From Arctopsyche grandis (taxonomy: Eukaryota; Arthropoda; Insecta; Trichoptera; Hydropsychidae), in the NCBI RefSeq assembly GCF_051622035.1, contig NC_135357.1, positions 15,065,001 through 15,129,000 on the forward strand: a DNA stretch of 64,000 bases, written 5' to 3'. Below the pieces are notes generated by a model. That model saw only the letters and a program-made list of their open reading frames with translations. It was not told the DNA's origin and ran no database searches. Numbering within the stretch: position 1 is the first letter of the stretch; every line of letters starts with the position of its first letter. The position numbers were made by a program, and so were the translations under genes. Positions 36,650-50,300 of the stretch are shown here, piece after piece.

Positions 36650-39600
36650 GTGTTTTAAAAGACGACTAGTATCTAAAATTTCCATTACCCATAACGATAA
36701 CAGCCTTGACGATTTTCAAGATTTAATTGTAACAGCTTAATATTGACTGAGCGTGCGTAAATTTCATTAATTCAAAATTCTCTATGAATTAAAAACAAAA
36801 GAGAAAATTTGTAGCGAATTATCGCTATATATCCAAATCTATGAAAATATTTTAATTGTTGGTTCATTCAATGATCAATTTATAGTGTTGTTGTATTTAT
36901 TTAGCGTAACAAACAGTTCGTTCAAACTATTCCCGGGGATGACCCGTTCCCTTAATTTAGACTGGATAAGGTTAAGTCCGTCATTTAATTAAGTACGTAT
37001 GTTCAAATGCGGTGGCCAAACGCACTTCTGAGAATATGACGCAAATGTTCCATTAAAAAGATCAGCAGTTGAACATCTTATTTGTCCTAATAAAGAGCAC
37101 ATATGTATGTAAAATAAATACGAACGATAAAATAACGTTGAAAAAAATCTTTATTAAAAAATAATTGCGCATAGAAAGAGTTGATATTGAATTTAAACGC
37201 TAAAAGGATTAATATTTTAAAGCTCACTTTTTTAAACAGTTTAAGAAAGTTTAAACAGATTAACGGGTCATTCACTTGTGATATACAATAAGCTATTAGA
37301 TAATAAAAAAAATAGTAAAAATGGCGATTATTGTTTCCTCGTTGAAAATAAAACGTGTTTATTTTGCTTAAGTTTATATTTTTGGATAAAAATTAATCAT
37401 TGTAAACTCAGCAGTAAGGTACAAATTATTAATGATCTCTTATTCGATATTACACATTTAAATAGAGATTGCTTTTTACATATAATACATATATGTATAC
37501 ATACATACACAATAGCAACGATAATTTTTCACACAAAATATAAAAACAATTTATGCCGACATAACATTTCTGTGAGAAAGAACTTAAGAATCAGTATCAT
37601 TATGATTACACAATAAAATAACATAAATATCGAATTAAAAAAAAACACATTACTCAAAATTTTACACACATACGCATAATGTGTCTCTCTATAAATTTTA
37701 TCGCGGTTTACTTTATCGCATCGTTCTCATTTTTACATACCTCTTTATATTTTTTACAAGCTTTTTATTAGCTTCATTTACATTTCATTGATACTTTTTA
37801 CTTTTTTTTATACATCGTACTTCAATATTTTCTTTTAACATGTTCTTGTTCTTTACGCACATGTCATGTTTAATCATTTAAATAGCGATATAATACGTAA
37901 GTGCTGCAACACAGATATACAAACTGCTAAATATTAATATATAAATATACATAAAAAAATTATGACCATCTACGCATCCAATTAGGGATCCGACATACAT
38001 ACATACAAACATATATGTAGTTGACGATGAAAATTAACGACCGCTTAAAGTTGACTCCCTAAGTCAATCAGAGATGGATTGATTTCAATGATAAATCAAA
38101 ATTTTGCTTTGTTCATATAATTCTGAATAGTTAACATTTTTGTAATCAACGTTTTAAAAGCTTACTTTTCAGAGCTAGAATCCTCTGGTAAGAGCCTAGT
38201 GATCACGGGCTAGAGTCCTACTGATTGCTGCTGGCCATAACTTGGTTTGTGTCTCCAGTTCGATCGTTTCCTATCAGAGTTTGCCAATCTATCTGATTTT
38301 CATTGAAACGATTCCAACAAATTGGCAACATTTACCCATTTCTCGCAATTTTTCAGCATCTCAAATTTCACTGATTCGTTTAAATATACTGCAAATTTGT
38401 CCATAAATGTCTCGCAAATTTCGAGTTTTTAAACATCTCGAAATTTGACGATCTACATATATAAAAAAAATGCTCCAAAAGTTTAAGCTTATCAAAAATA
38501 TATTCCTATGATGCTGTGTTAAAATTATTCTAAAAATTGTACGTCGATGTTCATAAAATTATCGTTAACTTCTTTCGTCCCAATAATGTTTATAATATTA
38601 ATAATATTCAAAAGTCCATTGGTTTTATTCCAGTTATAAAATCATATTTTGTCAAGAAAACGAACCTACATAAATATGTTCATATATGTATTTAGTGCAT
38701 TTATACTGGAGCGCGCTCCACTCGCATTACATCGTTGGAGAGACCAAAGATTGATTTATAAAAGTTGTTAGACGACAAATAAGAATTAATTATTTAATTA
38801 ATTAATTAATGGAACTCACAGTGTGAGGATCGTCGGTTCGTGGCAACATTCCTTCGCTATCACCAATTCTTGGTACAATCATCCTTTTTGCCTACCACTG
38901 CGTTGAGGCTATGAAACCCAACTGTCGCAGCTCAAACGATTCAGTATTGAATCTACCACTCGCAAGGCAGCATTAATTATTCAAGCTTAACAGAAATTTG
39001 AATCTAACTCCGAATAATCGATCTATGAAAATAGCAGAAAACACTACCGAAAAATAAACCGCTCGCCCTTCTTGTATTGCCATATCTCGCCGAGGACTAA
39101 TTCAATCATCATTTCACTTTTTTACCTATCGCTATTCAAAATGTCACCATTCATTTTCGCGTGCTGATTTTAGAGTGAATCATCGCTTTTCAGACGTCTC
39201 TTTTCTTTCCGAAAAGGGAAACTTCCAATTCCTTCAAAATGTTGACGACCAACAAAAACATAATACATCACTATTGTACAGTAAAATAATCGAAATTCAT
39301 TTAAAAAAAAAAATAGAATCAAACCCTGTTAAGTCATTAGCGTCGTCATAGTCTAAATTCTAAAAAAAATTACATTATTCGTTGCACGCACATATAAACT
39401 TAAATTCTACATCAATTATTGGTCCTTATTGCGGAAAATTTATTACATCAGCAGCTTTGTAAGGTAAAAACTTTTTGAATGATTTTTTTTTAATGGTTAT
39501 TTTGTTATTGATATTTGGTTATGGTTATTTGATATTTTCAACATTATTTCTTATCATAATAATTGTATTTTCGATTGTTCATATTATATACTAACGTTAC

Positions 39601-40800
39601 ACTTCTGAGCCAACAATTATTTTAATTAAATTGAACAAAAACAATCATGAAAATATCTCATTTTTTTAATGTTGAAAAAATATTTGAACATCAAGTATAA
39701 TATATACATTTTTTTTTTATTTAAATTCCGTTTCTCAAGAAAAAAAGTCCTCTTATATATTTATAACTACATAAATAAATATACATTTATACACGTGTAC
39801 ATACATAGATACGCTCAAAATGTAAATTTGCGACAAAATATTATATTATCATACATTAAATTATATCGTATATTCGTATTCGTACATAATCTCAAAGCGA
39901 TAAATTCGTGTCGTATTTCTTAGAGATTCTATGACTTTTTCACGTTATCTTTTGCACAATGACTCGGATCATTACCTCTATTATCCTTGCACATCGTCCT
40001 CGATACATAAATACATATGTATAATACAGACACGCGTTTCTGAAAGTGTTGAATCGTTCAATGTAACGGTTGCGTTACGTGACGATGTGAGAGAATAAAA
40101 AGTAATCATTAGAAATTAATATGGACATACATATGTACATTAAGTTAAGATCGTAATTTCTGGTTTATTATCGTTTAATTTTATCATCCGGTAGAAACAA
40201 TTATTCTTGATGACCTTAGAGATGATACTGAGGAAATGTAATTATTTTATAATAGTAATATAGTAATAACGTATAATTTTCTTAATGTCTATTGCTTGTC
40301 TACGGTTTCTATATTTAAATATCGCATTCTAAATAAACCCTAATACAAATTTCAGCAATTCAATCATCTTCAATTGTACTGATTGCATACTCTAATGATT
40401 ACAAAAATCTAGAGTTTTCAGTTTTAAATAAATCTCATAGTAGCCGAAAAAAATAAGTTTAATCAGAATCGCTTTTAATAAATTTTTATAATTTTTTTTT
40501 CTAACTACACAATTATAGTAATCAGTCAACATTCCAGATCAAGATTATAAATACATACATATGGTACATGTGTACATTAAAAAGAAATTGATCAGATACT
40601 TTGACACGTTACGTCGATTCGTCGAGGAACTTGCGTAATGAAATACCGGAAATTTAGATCGTATACATCATTTGAATAAAATAGTCAGAGTTTCTCATCT
40701 CATTTGAATGATTCTCTACTCCCGTGGATGTATAAATATATACATATAATATAAATACAGTGAAGGCTTAGCCATGAAAATCAATGAATATATGTATACA
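36650..40800. other. Intron-like or intergenic DNA without a recognised gene
   Basis: AT-rich throughout. 38278-38440 is a second copy of the 6176-6340 repeat. 38810-38960 is GC-richer (for example GAGGATCGTCGGTTCGTGGC) and repeat-free, possibly regulatory. No exon or RNA seen. Confidence 0.4.
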
Positions 40801-40807
40801 TATGAGC

Positions 40808-40958
<151 letters not shown>

Positions 40959-41214
40959 TGACAGCTGAATAAGGATGTTTAATTTACATATTATTATGTA
41001 TAATATGACTACATACATATGTTTCGATCATCTCATATGACTTGTACATAAATTAATGTTATTTTCATACATTTGATCAATATTTTAACAGTCGGAATTT
41101 TATACCTTGTGAAGAATCAGTATTACATATATTATAAATATTTAATTTCATTACACATGTCCCAGAACATAGTTCTAGGCTACACCGACCAAACCAAATT
41201 TATAAAAATGTGAG

Positions 41215-41400
41215 CGACTAAGAAATCACCGGGTGTGAAACGCTTAATCTAACTGCATATATCTCTCCGGAGTCCGGAGATGCATTTGTCCGAAGGACCA
41301 AAACAGCCCTGCGTGACCTGAGCCATAGAACACTTTGAGCCATAGAAGACCTGAGCCATAGAACACTTTGTATTTTAACAAGCTCGTAGTCACCTATCAC
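41215..41400. repeat. Small repeat with two copies of CCTGAGCCATAGAACACTTT
   Basis: GACCTGAGCCATAGAACACT occurs at 41319 and again at 41350, with GAGCCATAGAAGA between. Next to it is the palindromic CTCCGGAGTCCGGAG. The whole GC-richer patch is probably transposon debris. Confidence 0.5.
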
Positions 41401-41409
41401 TCATTGGTG

Positions 41410-43190
41410 AAAAGTTTAAAATACAAACATTTTTTGGACAGGGGACTATTACAGACAAACACTCTTTGAAGTCTTTGAATATGGGCAATGTACGTTCAAA
41501 AAGATTTACAACTTTTTTTGGAGATTTTTTTATTTATTTATTTATATTTAAATTAAATTAAATTAGTGTGCTTTGTACTTTCATAATCTGTAGTTCACGA
41601 GGTCATCATGTATGTATATGCCCAATTGTACGCATGCACTGACATATCAGCAATTAGGCATTACGAGTGAGCATAGTGCTCATATTTCACAAGTAAATAT
41701 TGAAGGGTTAATTTTTTAAATGTCGAATTAAGGGTCAACGGTCAGTTATGGGTTCATGAACGGTCATTTATGTAGTATTCAGTAATTATCACAATCGTGG
41801 ACTATGAACTCTTATGGTTCGACGTTATTCGAACAGGCCATGGACAATCCCCACGGATGTATCGATTCGAGATAAAACGATTGTTTTTATTTTATTTTTT
41901 ACAAAGACGTACATAATGTACGTAAACTGTGGAGGGTTATCTCTACAGTTATAACATAAAGGACAAAGACGACTTCTTATCGTGAACTAGATTTCAGTCC
42001 TTCGTCAATTGTCAAATTTAACGATAATTCTTACCATTACATAAAAAAAAAACACCGGATGTCAGAAAAATATTTTTTTAGTAAACATACCCGAAGTTAA
42101 ATGTCTTCATTTTTATGTAAGGAATATTTCAACCCAACCCGAAAGCTCACTCAATGAAAAAAAATGACACTGAAATTTTTCAGTACAATAAGATTAAAAA
42201 TAAATTAAAAGAATACGCCAAAAATAATAATTCTATTTTATATGTTAAAAATTATCAAAGTTTTGGAATATGATAAGTATATGTCATAATTTAACATAAT
42301 GATCAATTACATGTTTAATCACTTTATCGATTCAAATTACAGTTAAAGAAAATTTCCACATAAAATTTAAATTTAAAAAAAATTTAAGCAAATCAATTCT
42401 CACCTACTTTGATCGAAAATGGCCTAAGATTATTAGGTGAAATTTAAGTATGATTTACATGCACCCGTTAGACGAAATTGGGTCAAAATAGTGACAGTTT
42501 GGCAGAATAGATTGGCCAACACAAATGATTTTCAATGAGCCATTCAATAGAAAGAAATCGTAAACACGATATTCTAAAGAGGTGTCTAATTTATGGAGAA
42601 ATTGATCGAGATAACTTAAAGTGATGCGCTGAAAATTCTTACAATGCAACTAATGAAACTTGACACGATACAGATGGACAATTACTATAAATCATGGTAA
42701 TGTGATAATTAACTGCCACTGAAGTTGTTTAGATAAATATTATTAATAATATTGTATGTGCACTACGTTTAAACTTGATTCAAGTATCATACCCATTTTT
42801 AATTTAGTTCAACCCAATTTTTTGAAATGTCAGTTTCAACCTTCTTTCCATTCTATTCATTCCCGAAGGAAACGGAAACTTCTTAAATAATAAAATCATT
42901 TTTAGGATTAATTCATAGATTATATCATCCATGATAAATTTTTCGAAATGAAGAAAAGTGGACTTATACCACTTTCAAATATAACGGCTCATATGTACAT
43001 AGCTAGCAAACAAAAAATACTTAGTCTAAATTCTCATAAAACATCGTTTTTCTGAGTTTACCAACATAATATTAAATACATGTAATTTCGGTTACTTAAA
43101 AATAAAAATAAAACGCCTCAAGGGTTCATAGAAAATACCGACTGCTTTTGACCAAGAGGTAAAGAGGTTGTACGTTGTTGTATGTGAGTA
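41410..43190. other. Intron-like or intergenic AT-rich DNA
   Basis: No gene. 42945-43001 matches 17564-17622 (GAAGAAAAGTGGACTTA, ATATAACGGCTCATATGTAC), a dispersed repeat of unknown class. Confidence 0.4.
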
Positions 43191-43209
43191 CATAATATAT
43201 ATATTATAT

Positions 43210-43210
43210 G

Positions 43211-43285
<75 letters not shown>
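43210..43285. repeat. (TA)n microsatellite
   Basis: TA repeat with two TG interruptions near its start. Confidence 0.93.
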
Positions 43286-43286
<1 letters not shown>

Positions 43287-43289
43287 TAT

Positions 43290-43798
43290 AATATCTACAT
43301 AGTATTATATAGTACATATAGAAAAACATACACCTGTATATTTATATTTTCATCATATCAAAGGAATCGGATGCCATCAAATATTTACACGCCTAATTTT
43401 ATTTTAAAACTTTGCTATCGCAATTTTTTTAATATAAAATGTCTACTAAATATTCCAGCCATCAGTAAAACCTATGTATATATAGTTCAAACGTTACGCT
43501 TATTATTATTATTTTTAAATATGTCTTCTTTGAAATGACGTCAATCGGTTTGATTATGTATGGTAATTTCAAGCGATAAAGCTCTTTATTGAGAAACAAT
43601 AAATACAAATTGAGAAAAAATTAAGAAGATGTTAGTAAAAAATGATGCCACACACGCAGGGAACGAGATAGAATTTGATATAAGTAGGGGGGTTTCATTA
43701 TCATATCACTGACTTAAACTTTTATTTGACATTCGGATACTTTACCATATCAAATATAAATAAATCAGTCTTATTTTTAACCACTTCATCCATTTATA
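43290..43798. other. AT-rich DNA between two microsatellites
   Basis: Nothing recognised. Confidence 0.4.
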
Positions 43799-43804
43799 TA
43801 TGTA

Positions 43805-43887
<83 letters not shown>
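43799..43887. repeat. (TA)n microsatellite
   Basis: About 79 bases of perfect TA after a TGTATATATG start. Confidence 0.93.
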
Positions 43888-43891
<4 letters not shown>

Positions 43892-44394
43892 GTTGTAGTT
43901 GTACAGCAATTATGAAAAAAATTATGTATCGAGACATCACTTGTTATTATTAATTTAAAGAATATGTTGATAATTTTATTTAAAATAGAAAACGCATAAA
44001 AAGACGACCTAGACATTGAACAGCATAAAATACTAAAAATATTAGGATGATATGTGTAGATACTAATTTATCTCTCGGATGCATATTTTTTCATTTTTAC
44101 AAGCCTCTCGTTATTATAAACATAATTTTGTCTTCATATAACGACAGAGCTAACGAAAATAGTACTTTCCTCACAATGAATATCATTTTATTTCGATGAA
44201 TGCGATAATTAAAGTTATGAAATAATTTTTAAATAACACGCTTTCCTTCTTTGCAATTTCGTGAAAACTTGTATTGGGTTCTGTTTTTTTTTTATTTATG
44301 CGGCATTTCGTGGAACTTATCTCCCAGACAATTTTAAAAATGGGCGTACGTATATAGGAGATAAAATTTTCAGAATTAAAAACAAAAAATAAAG

Positions 44395-44848
44395 TTAAAA
44401 TTCTTGCCGAACATTTGAAAGACAAAAAACTCGAAATATATGTGCATACAAATGTATATAAAAAAGCGAACATGTGTCAATATCGAAAATTCGAATATCT
44501 GCGTGATAGGAAGGTTTTCTGAGAATTTCCGTCCATTCAGTGACAGTAGTCTGTCCAGATGTTGCCAATGAATCACGTATTCCGGGCCAAAAGTCAAGTG
44601 GATCCTCCGTAACAATCCGCAGCTGGTCACTTCGCCGATGATATTTAATCATTTGAAATGTACTCGCGTGTGAGATAAAAATCGTGCGATGCCATAATAT
44701 GAGTAACACGCTAGATAAAAAAAACCTTGATTTCAATTTACAAAAAAATAAAATAAAGATTGCCAACAGTCACGTGCAAGGGATTCCCACCACGTGACAA
44801 ATTCATCGACGACTTCAAAGATTACCCCCATCATATACATGTTAGTAT
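44395..44848 (-). other. Exon-like open frames on the minus strand, no family recognised
   Basis: Two separate open stretches. 44848-44783 reads MYMMGVIFEVVDEFVTWWES; it is followed by a donor-like GCAC|GTGACT. An acceptor-like TTTTTTTATCTAG then precedes a second frame that reads IFISHASTFQMIKYHRRSDQ, LRIVTEDPLDFWPGIRDSLA, TSGQTTVTEWTEILRKPSYH (about 44695-44475). The residue mix is protein-like (Trp, Asp, Pro, Gly) and unlike the AT-rich chance frames nearby, and the second frame is open for 123 codons. But simple splicing at these sites does not keep this frame, so it may be a decayed gene, a transposon piece or a mis-joined exon pair. Confidence 0.3.
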
Positions 44849-44859
44849 TTCTTTCTATG

Positions 44860-45715
44860 AAAAGTAATTAGTTCGCATGATTCACGTATTTTAATTATAC
44901 TCGTTCCAATTCCTCTTTACAACACGTGTTAAGTCGGTAGGAATCTGGCTGCTAACGTGACACTGAAAGCGTACGCATGCAAATTCTAGCAGGAAAATGT
45001 GCAAAGCATCATTGCGAAGGGAAAAAAATCGATTTTTTTCAGTATACATAGACATATGTATGTGTATATATAGAGAATATTCAAATCTATAGCGTTATAA
45101 TTACATATTCACTTTTGTTAAATGCATGTGATAGCATTTTAGATATTAAATACGCAAGGACGTAGGTCAAAGTTTTATCTAGGTCGTCAGCATTACGATA
45201 TTTCATCGTAATATTTCATGATAACGAAAAGAAAGGGCACGGTAGACGCTTATTTCAACATTTTTTTTAGGTCCGGTTCAAAGATATTTAATTATTTATG
45301 TTATCAAATGATTTGTGCGTGATGGAATGATGACGAAATACTAACATACATACATATTATATTTAAATCTTATCAAATTAGGTGCTTCAGAATATAAATA
45401 ATTTTGATACGCAATTACCGAAAAGGGGTGGAAATTTATATAAGTTTTGGAACCGGTTTTTATGATATGTTTCAAAAATTTGAATTTTAAATAGATAATT
45501 AATTCTTCATGTGGACGTCCATTTTGGCGCGTTTTTGCAATTCAAATCAAATTCAAACCGTTGCGAGTGTGCTATGAGATTGTTCGAACAAGGCTGCTAC
45601 AAATGTTCGTCGTAGATCAAATTCGATTTACAAAAAAAATATTTTCGAAAATTGCGCCATCTTTTGACTTCCTTTCACACCATACTTTAGCGCGCATTGA
45701 AAAGAACGACGTACA
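44860..45715. other. Intergenic DNA with a GC-richer patch
   Basis: 45515-45700 is less AT-rich (GACGTCCATTTTGGCGCG) with no open frame of note; possible regulatory DNA. Otherwise featureless. Confidence 0.35.
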
Positions 45716-45717
45716 TA

Positions 45718-45760
45718 CAGTCCCTGGCCAATGAATATCGGCGTTTGTATTATGAATTTA
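45718..45760 (+). mobile_element. Possible Tc1/mariner-type end
   Basis: TACAGTCCCTGGCCAATGAA has the TA|CAGT...TGGCCAA form of Tc1-type inverted repeats. No partner end or transposase was found. Confidence 0.3.
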
Positions 45761-45947
45761 AATTATTAAATCGTCATCAAAATTTCAAATTTAACTTTTA
45801 TTAATCGAGTTCAAAATTACAAATATATGTAATACATTGTTTTCTGAGAAAAGCTTGTCAAATAATAAGATCAGCAACCAGTGCTTTTGCTGGCAAGCTT
45901 TCAACAATTATTGTGATTTCTTGCATTGGACTTTTATGCATATAAAC

Positions 45948-46339
45948 GGGTCTACCTCACGGGCCGGAATGTGAAATTACCGAAAACGCAAATATCAGAA
46001 GGCAAAGATCGAAAATCGAAAGATCTTAAGTCGAAAGATAAAAAAGGGTGCATGGTAAACGGTACATACTCACTTAATTTGCGCGAGCAGGATACAACAG
46101 GAACAAGAGGAACAGGCTTTTCCTCCCGTATTAATGTGCGCGCGCAGAATACGGGAGGAAAAGCCTGTTCCTGTTGCATCCTGCCCGCGCAAATTAAGTG
46201 AGTATGTACTGTTTACGTATTCTACCGTTTACCATGCACCCCTTTTTTATCTTTCGACTTAAGATCTTTCGATTTTTGATGTTTGCCTTCCGATATTTGC
46301 GTTTTCGGTAATTTCACATTCTGGCCCGTCACGGAGACC
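45948..46339. mobile_element. Foldback element with arms of about 190 bp and a 10-bp target duplication
   Basis: The two halves are near-perfect inverted copies: left GGTCTACCTCACGGGCCGGA, right complement GGTCTCCGTGACGGGCCAGA, then AATGTGAAATTACCGAAAAC, ATCGAAAGATCTTAAGTCG, GTGCATGGTAAACGGTA and CACTTAATTTGCGCG in both. The centre is GTGCGCGCGCAG between CTTTTCCTCCCGTATT and its complement. Flanks carry an identical GCATATAAAC (45938-45947 and 46340-46349). Long arms and a 9-10-bp duplication suit a Mutator-like or Foldback MITE. Open frames crossing it are mirror images of each other and not genes. Confidence 0.88.
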
Positions 46340-46439
46340 GCATATAAACATATGTATATACATACAAACATGTAAGCCGTGTACTGAGCTGAGCGATTAT
46401 ACAAGAAAAAGCTTAAATCAAATTTACTATTCATTCTTC

Positions 46440-46925
46440 TTTTGTATATTTTGTTTAAAATTAAATGTCAAATATTTTGGTTTTTAAATATGAAATTTTT
46501 CTACGTACAATATCTATTCATTATATCAAATGTATACACAGATTACCTAAACACAATCTGCTTTAGGTCATCGACTTTAGTTAGTCTTTAATTAATATTA
46601 TGTATTAGATGTATTATGAGCATTTATAAGGATTGTAAATCGGTTTTTGAGCTCTTTTTCCTATTATGCTGTAGATTAACATTAGAATAATATAATACTA
46701 TGATTACTAACCAAATTAAATTAAATTGTAAAATAGAAAATGATCAGTAGATCAGTAGCGATTAAAATAGATATAAGATGTATTGTGAACATATTTCGTA
46801 ATAATAAAAAGCATTAAAAAATCAAATGTATGTACATACATAAGTTAATTTTTGTTTGCTTGAATATAAATGAATGTATAGACAACCCTGATTTATTTCT
46901 CGTTTAATATTTATTTATTCCCAGT
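46440..46925. other. AT-rich DNA upstream of ImpL2
   Basis: Nothing recognised. Confidence 0.4.
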
Positions 46926-46929
46926 TTGC

Positions 46930-47080
46930 CCTGGGTATTTAAGGTAAGACCCAAGCAGACGAGATGGTTAATCCGCTTCCGGTCTCCGCGGCGGGATCAT
47001 TCGAATTCGTTGGCGCTCCTGACAACACGCGTCCCTACCATTAACTAGACTCTACGTTCGCGACCTTTCCCTATTAAATA
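46930..47080 (+). promoter_or_regulatory. GC-rich island just upstream of ImpL2, possible proximal promoter
   Basis: A sharp GC-rich block (CCGGTCTCCGCGGCGGGATC, TTCGTTGGCGCTCCTGACAA) 220-370 bases before the ImpL2 ATG, with TATA-like GGGTATTTAAGG at 46934. It may be a proximal promoter/5' exon, or a transposon remnant; sequence alone does not decide. Confidence 0.35.
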
Positions 47081-47302
47081 TATTTTTTTTAAATCACTTA
47101 CGATTTAAGCTATTTATAACATAAGCATTAAAAAAGTCTCGCGTTGAATAAAAATCCATCCCCGTGACTACATAGACCCCGTGAATAAGTAATTTTTTTC
47201 AGATCAAATCAATTTGCATGAGAATCTTTATGTAATTGTGAAAAATTCCAACGTTTTGTTTTATTTGTTCGCAGATATTATAACTTCAAAAAATCGTCCA
47301 AG

Positions 47303-50300
47303 ATGATTTCGTTTTGCGCCACCACCTTTTTGGCTATCCTGTCTATCCACTGTGCGACTATGGCTGCTAAAATTCCACTCCTAGACACATTAAATTCAGA
47401 CCCTACAGAAGAAGATAACTCGCTATCACCAAGCGGTAAGTGAAAATTTTTTTTTAAGTTCATATGTGTGTACGTATGTATATGGGCTTTAAGCCATATT
47501 TTCATTGAAAATAATTGAAACTTAAATAAAAATAGAATAAAGATAAATGAAAGAAAATACTGTCTATACTACATACCTACAACATACGATACTTGGTACT
47601 GTGCATGTACTAACTACACTATTATTTATTAAAATAATTTACAAGCTTTTTAATCCTTTTTAATTTTGTACCTTTGTTCAAAACTTTTTTTTTTTTTCAA
47701 AAGATAAACATTTATGTAAGTTTATGTATTAAAATATGAACCTTCGCATATCAAAAGTGGCTTAAAATATTTCGATAAGATAATTTCAGATGAATTTTCG
47801 ATAATTGCCAAATCAAGGGAGAAATTATTCAATTAAATATTTTTTTTCATAACCATTCATGTTTTATATATTTTTTTTACATACTTCACAATATACATAT
47901 GTTTTTTATAAAAAGGAAATGATTTAAAAGACTTAACTGAAGGGAGAAACAAACATATTGCTGTTCAAATCTATTAATTGATAATAAAAAAATGACACTC
48001 ATTTTCACAAGGTTTTTACCTTTGAAAAGATCACACCATTAAAAAAAAACAGTTACAGCAAAAAAAATAATAGTGTATTTGAGTTTCTAGTTATTCAGTT
48101 ATTAAAATTATTTCTGAGAAGACATTTTAACGAGAAAAAAATTTAGCTTTCATTGTACATATGTATGTACATGTGTATATATAATACATACGATGTTCTC
48201 AATGTGATTTATATTTTGATGAATGTCTGTCCAGCCAAAATGTTTTTGAGATTATTAAAAAGAATTACTAACTTCATATACTTTTTAATGATTACCAAAA
48301 ATTCCTCATCTTATGTCGCTTCTTAGAATTTTATATATTCGAATGATGTAATTTTAAATAATTCATAGTATCTTTACAATTGGGTCATGTACCAAGAAGT
48401 GCCGTCTTTGTCGAGAAAATTATTTGAAAGCGATAGATATGTAGGTACAATACGCATGTACATATGTATGCATGGAAAAGATATTTTTTTAAGATCATAT
48501 TTTTTACTTTATTTATATTTTTCATGTCTCGTTTCCACACTCAATTATTTTTTTTAATATAATTTAACCTTCTAATAATATTCGAAATAAGACAACTTTT
48601 TGGTGAAAAAGAACTGATTTGATGATTTCTCGTTCATTTTACGGTGAAAAGCTATTTTTAAGCCTAAAGTTACACCATCCAAAGTGTTCAATTACCCGAC
48701 GATCTCGAGGGAAATTAGCAGGTGGGTCCGTTTACTGTCGAATCGTTTTAAACTAGGGCTACCATTTTTTCTGCGGTGAAATCAGGGACATTTTTGTAAA
48801 AAAAAAACGCTCAATGCAACGAGTAAATGCAATAATAACATATTTAAATTAAGAATATTTTGCAATGGTATTCACATTTTTAAGAAGTTCATCGTAATTT
48901 TATATTTGTTGCTTGAAGTCTTCGCAAGTATTATACTCGGAATTGCACTTTATTCGACAACTTTTGTGAGATGAAAACAAGGTTGTTTTTTTGATTTGAT
49001 GGGTGTTTTTTCATTATTCCATTGGTGAAGTTTTTACGAACCTCTTCATAGTTCGGAAACGATTTTTTAACGTTTACTTATCTTTTCAAATATGTAATTT
49101 CTTCAAATAATTCATTCTCTGGTACTAGATATTCGTTTTCAGATAAATATTTATTTGTGAAAACTATTGTTTCTTCTACATTGTTCCAATCTCCTTGACG
49201 TTTCAAAGTAATCCATTTAAAATTAGTAAATTGCTTAAATTGTTTACCCCATAATTCTGCACGTGCGCAATGCCACCAACGCCGCCAATGCTAGAATAAT
49301 ACCATCAAAATAGAATCCGATCCGTACGTGAAAATACTATAGAAACTAAATGTATTTTGATAAATTGTTAAATCCGGGCCATTTATCTATGCCGGACGCA
49401 GAGATGGAATCCAGTACTGTCCCGTAAAATCCGGGACGAATGGTATCCCTATTTTAAATGCCACCTGAATCTCTGGCCCAGCAACAAAGTTGCTTTTAAA
49501 CACCTCCGCCAAAATTAAATGAGAAGTTGAAGGAAACACCCATTTAAATTATGAATAAATTAAATAATATATTAAATTTAATTATGAATATCTTGTTTAC
49601 CTGAAACTTCGTATTTATATTTTTCTATAATAATATAACGATTTTTTTGCGTTACCACACGTATCCAATTATTGTCCGCCCACGTTATAGTCCTTATATT
49701 TTAAATATATGTACTTATACACTAACATACATACATATGTGTATTATGTAAAATATTCATATTTTGTCGCAAAATAGATCGATATTTGTAGTTCAATTCA
49801 GATTTAATTAAAAAGAAAGTTCTAAATAATTATTTACACCAGTTCAAATTTTTAATGAATATAAAAATTCTTGGATCCAAGTAGCCGTCTCGTGTCTACT
49901 ATACATATGTATTATATTAAAAATTCATCATTTATTATTTTCGAAACATATATTACTAATAACGTAATTACATATAATTGCACATATTTCAAAAAAAATA
50001 ATAATAATGATGTAAGTAGCCAAAACTAGTTCACCTCAACTTAAACTATTACATATGGACATACCGAGTTCAAATTTTATAAGATATGGTAATTATATGT
50101 CGGTTGGAGCTTGACCAGTCAATATGTCAACTATCAAATGTCATGAAATCCAAAGTGACGTCAACTCGAAATGAATAAATAAATATATATTAATAATCAG
50201 AACTTGTAAAAAAACATTTATTCAAAACCAGACTTTTTTTCAGCTGGCTTAAATTATCCTGAAGAAAATCGTGAATGGGTTCAACTAACAAATGTACCGT

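Noticed and set aside
45926-46434. Open frames on both strands (91, 75 and 70 codons) with similar peptides
   Set aside because: They are mirror translations of the two arms of the foldback element.
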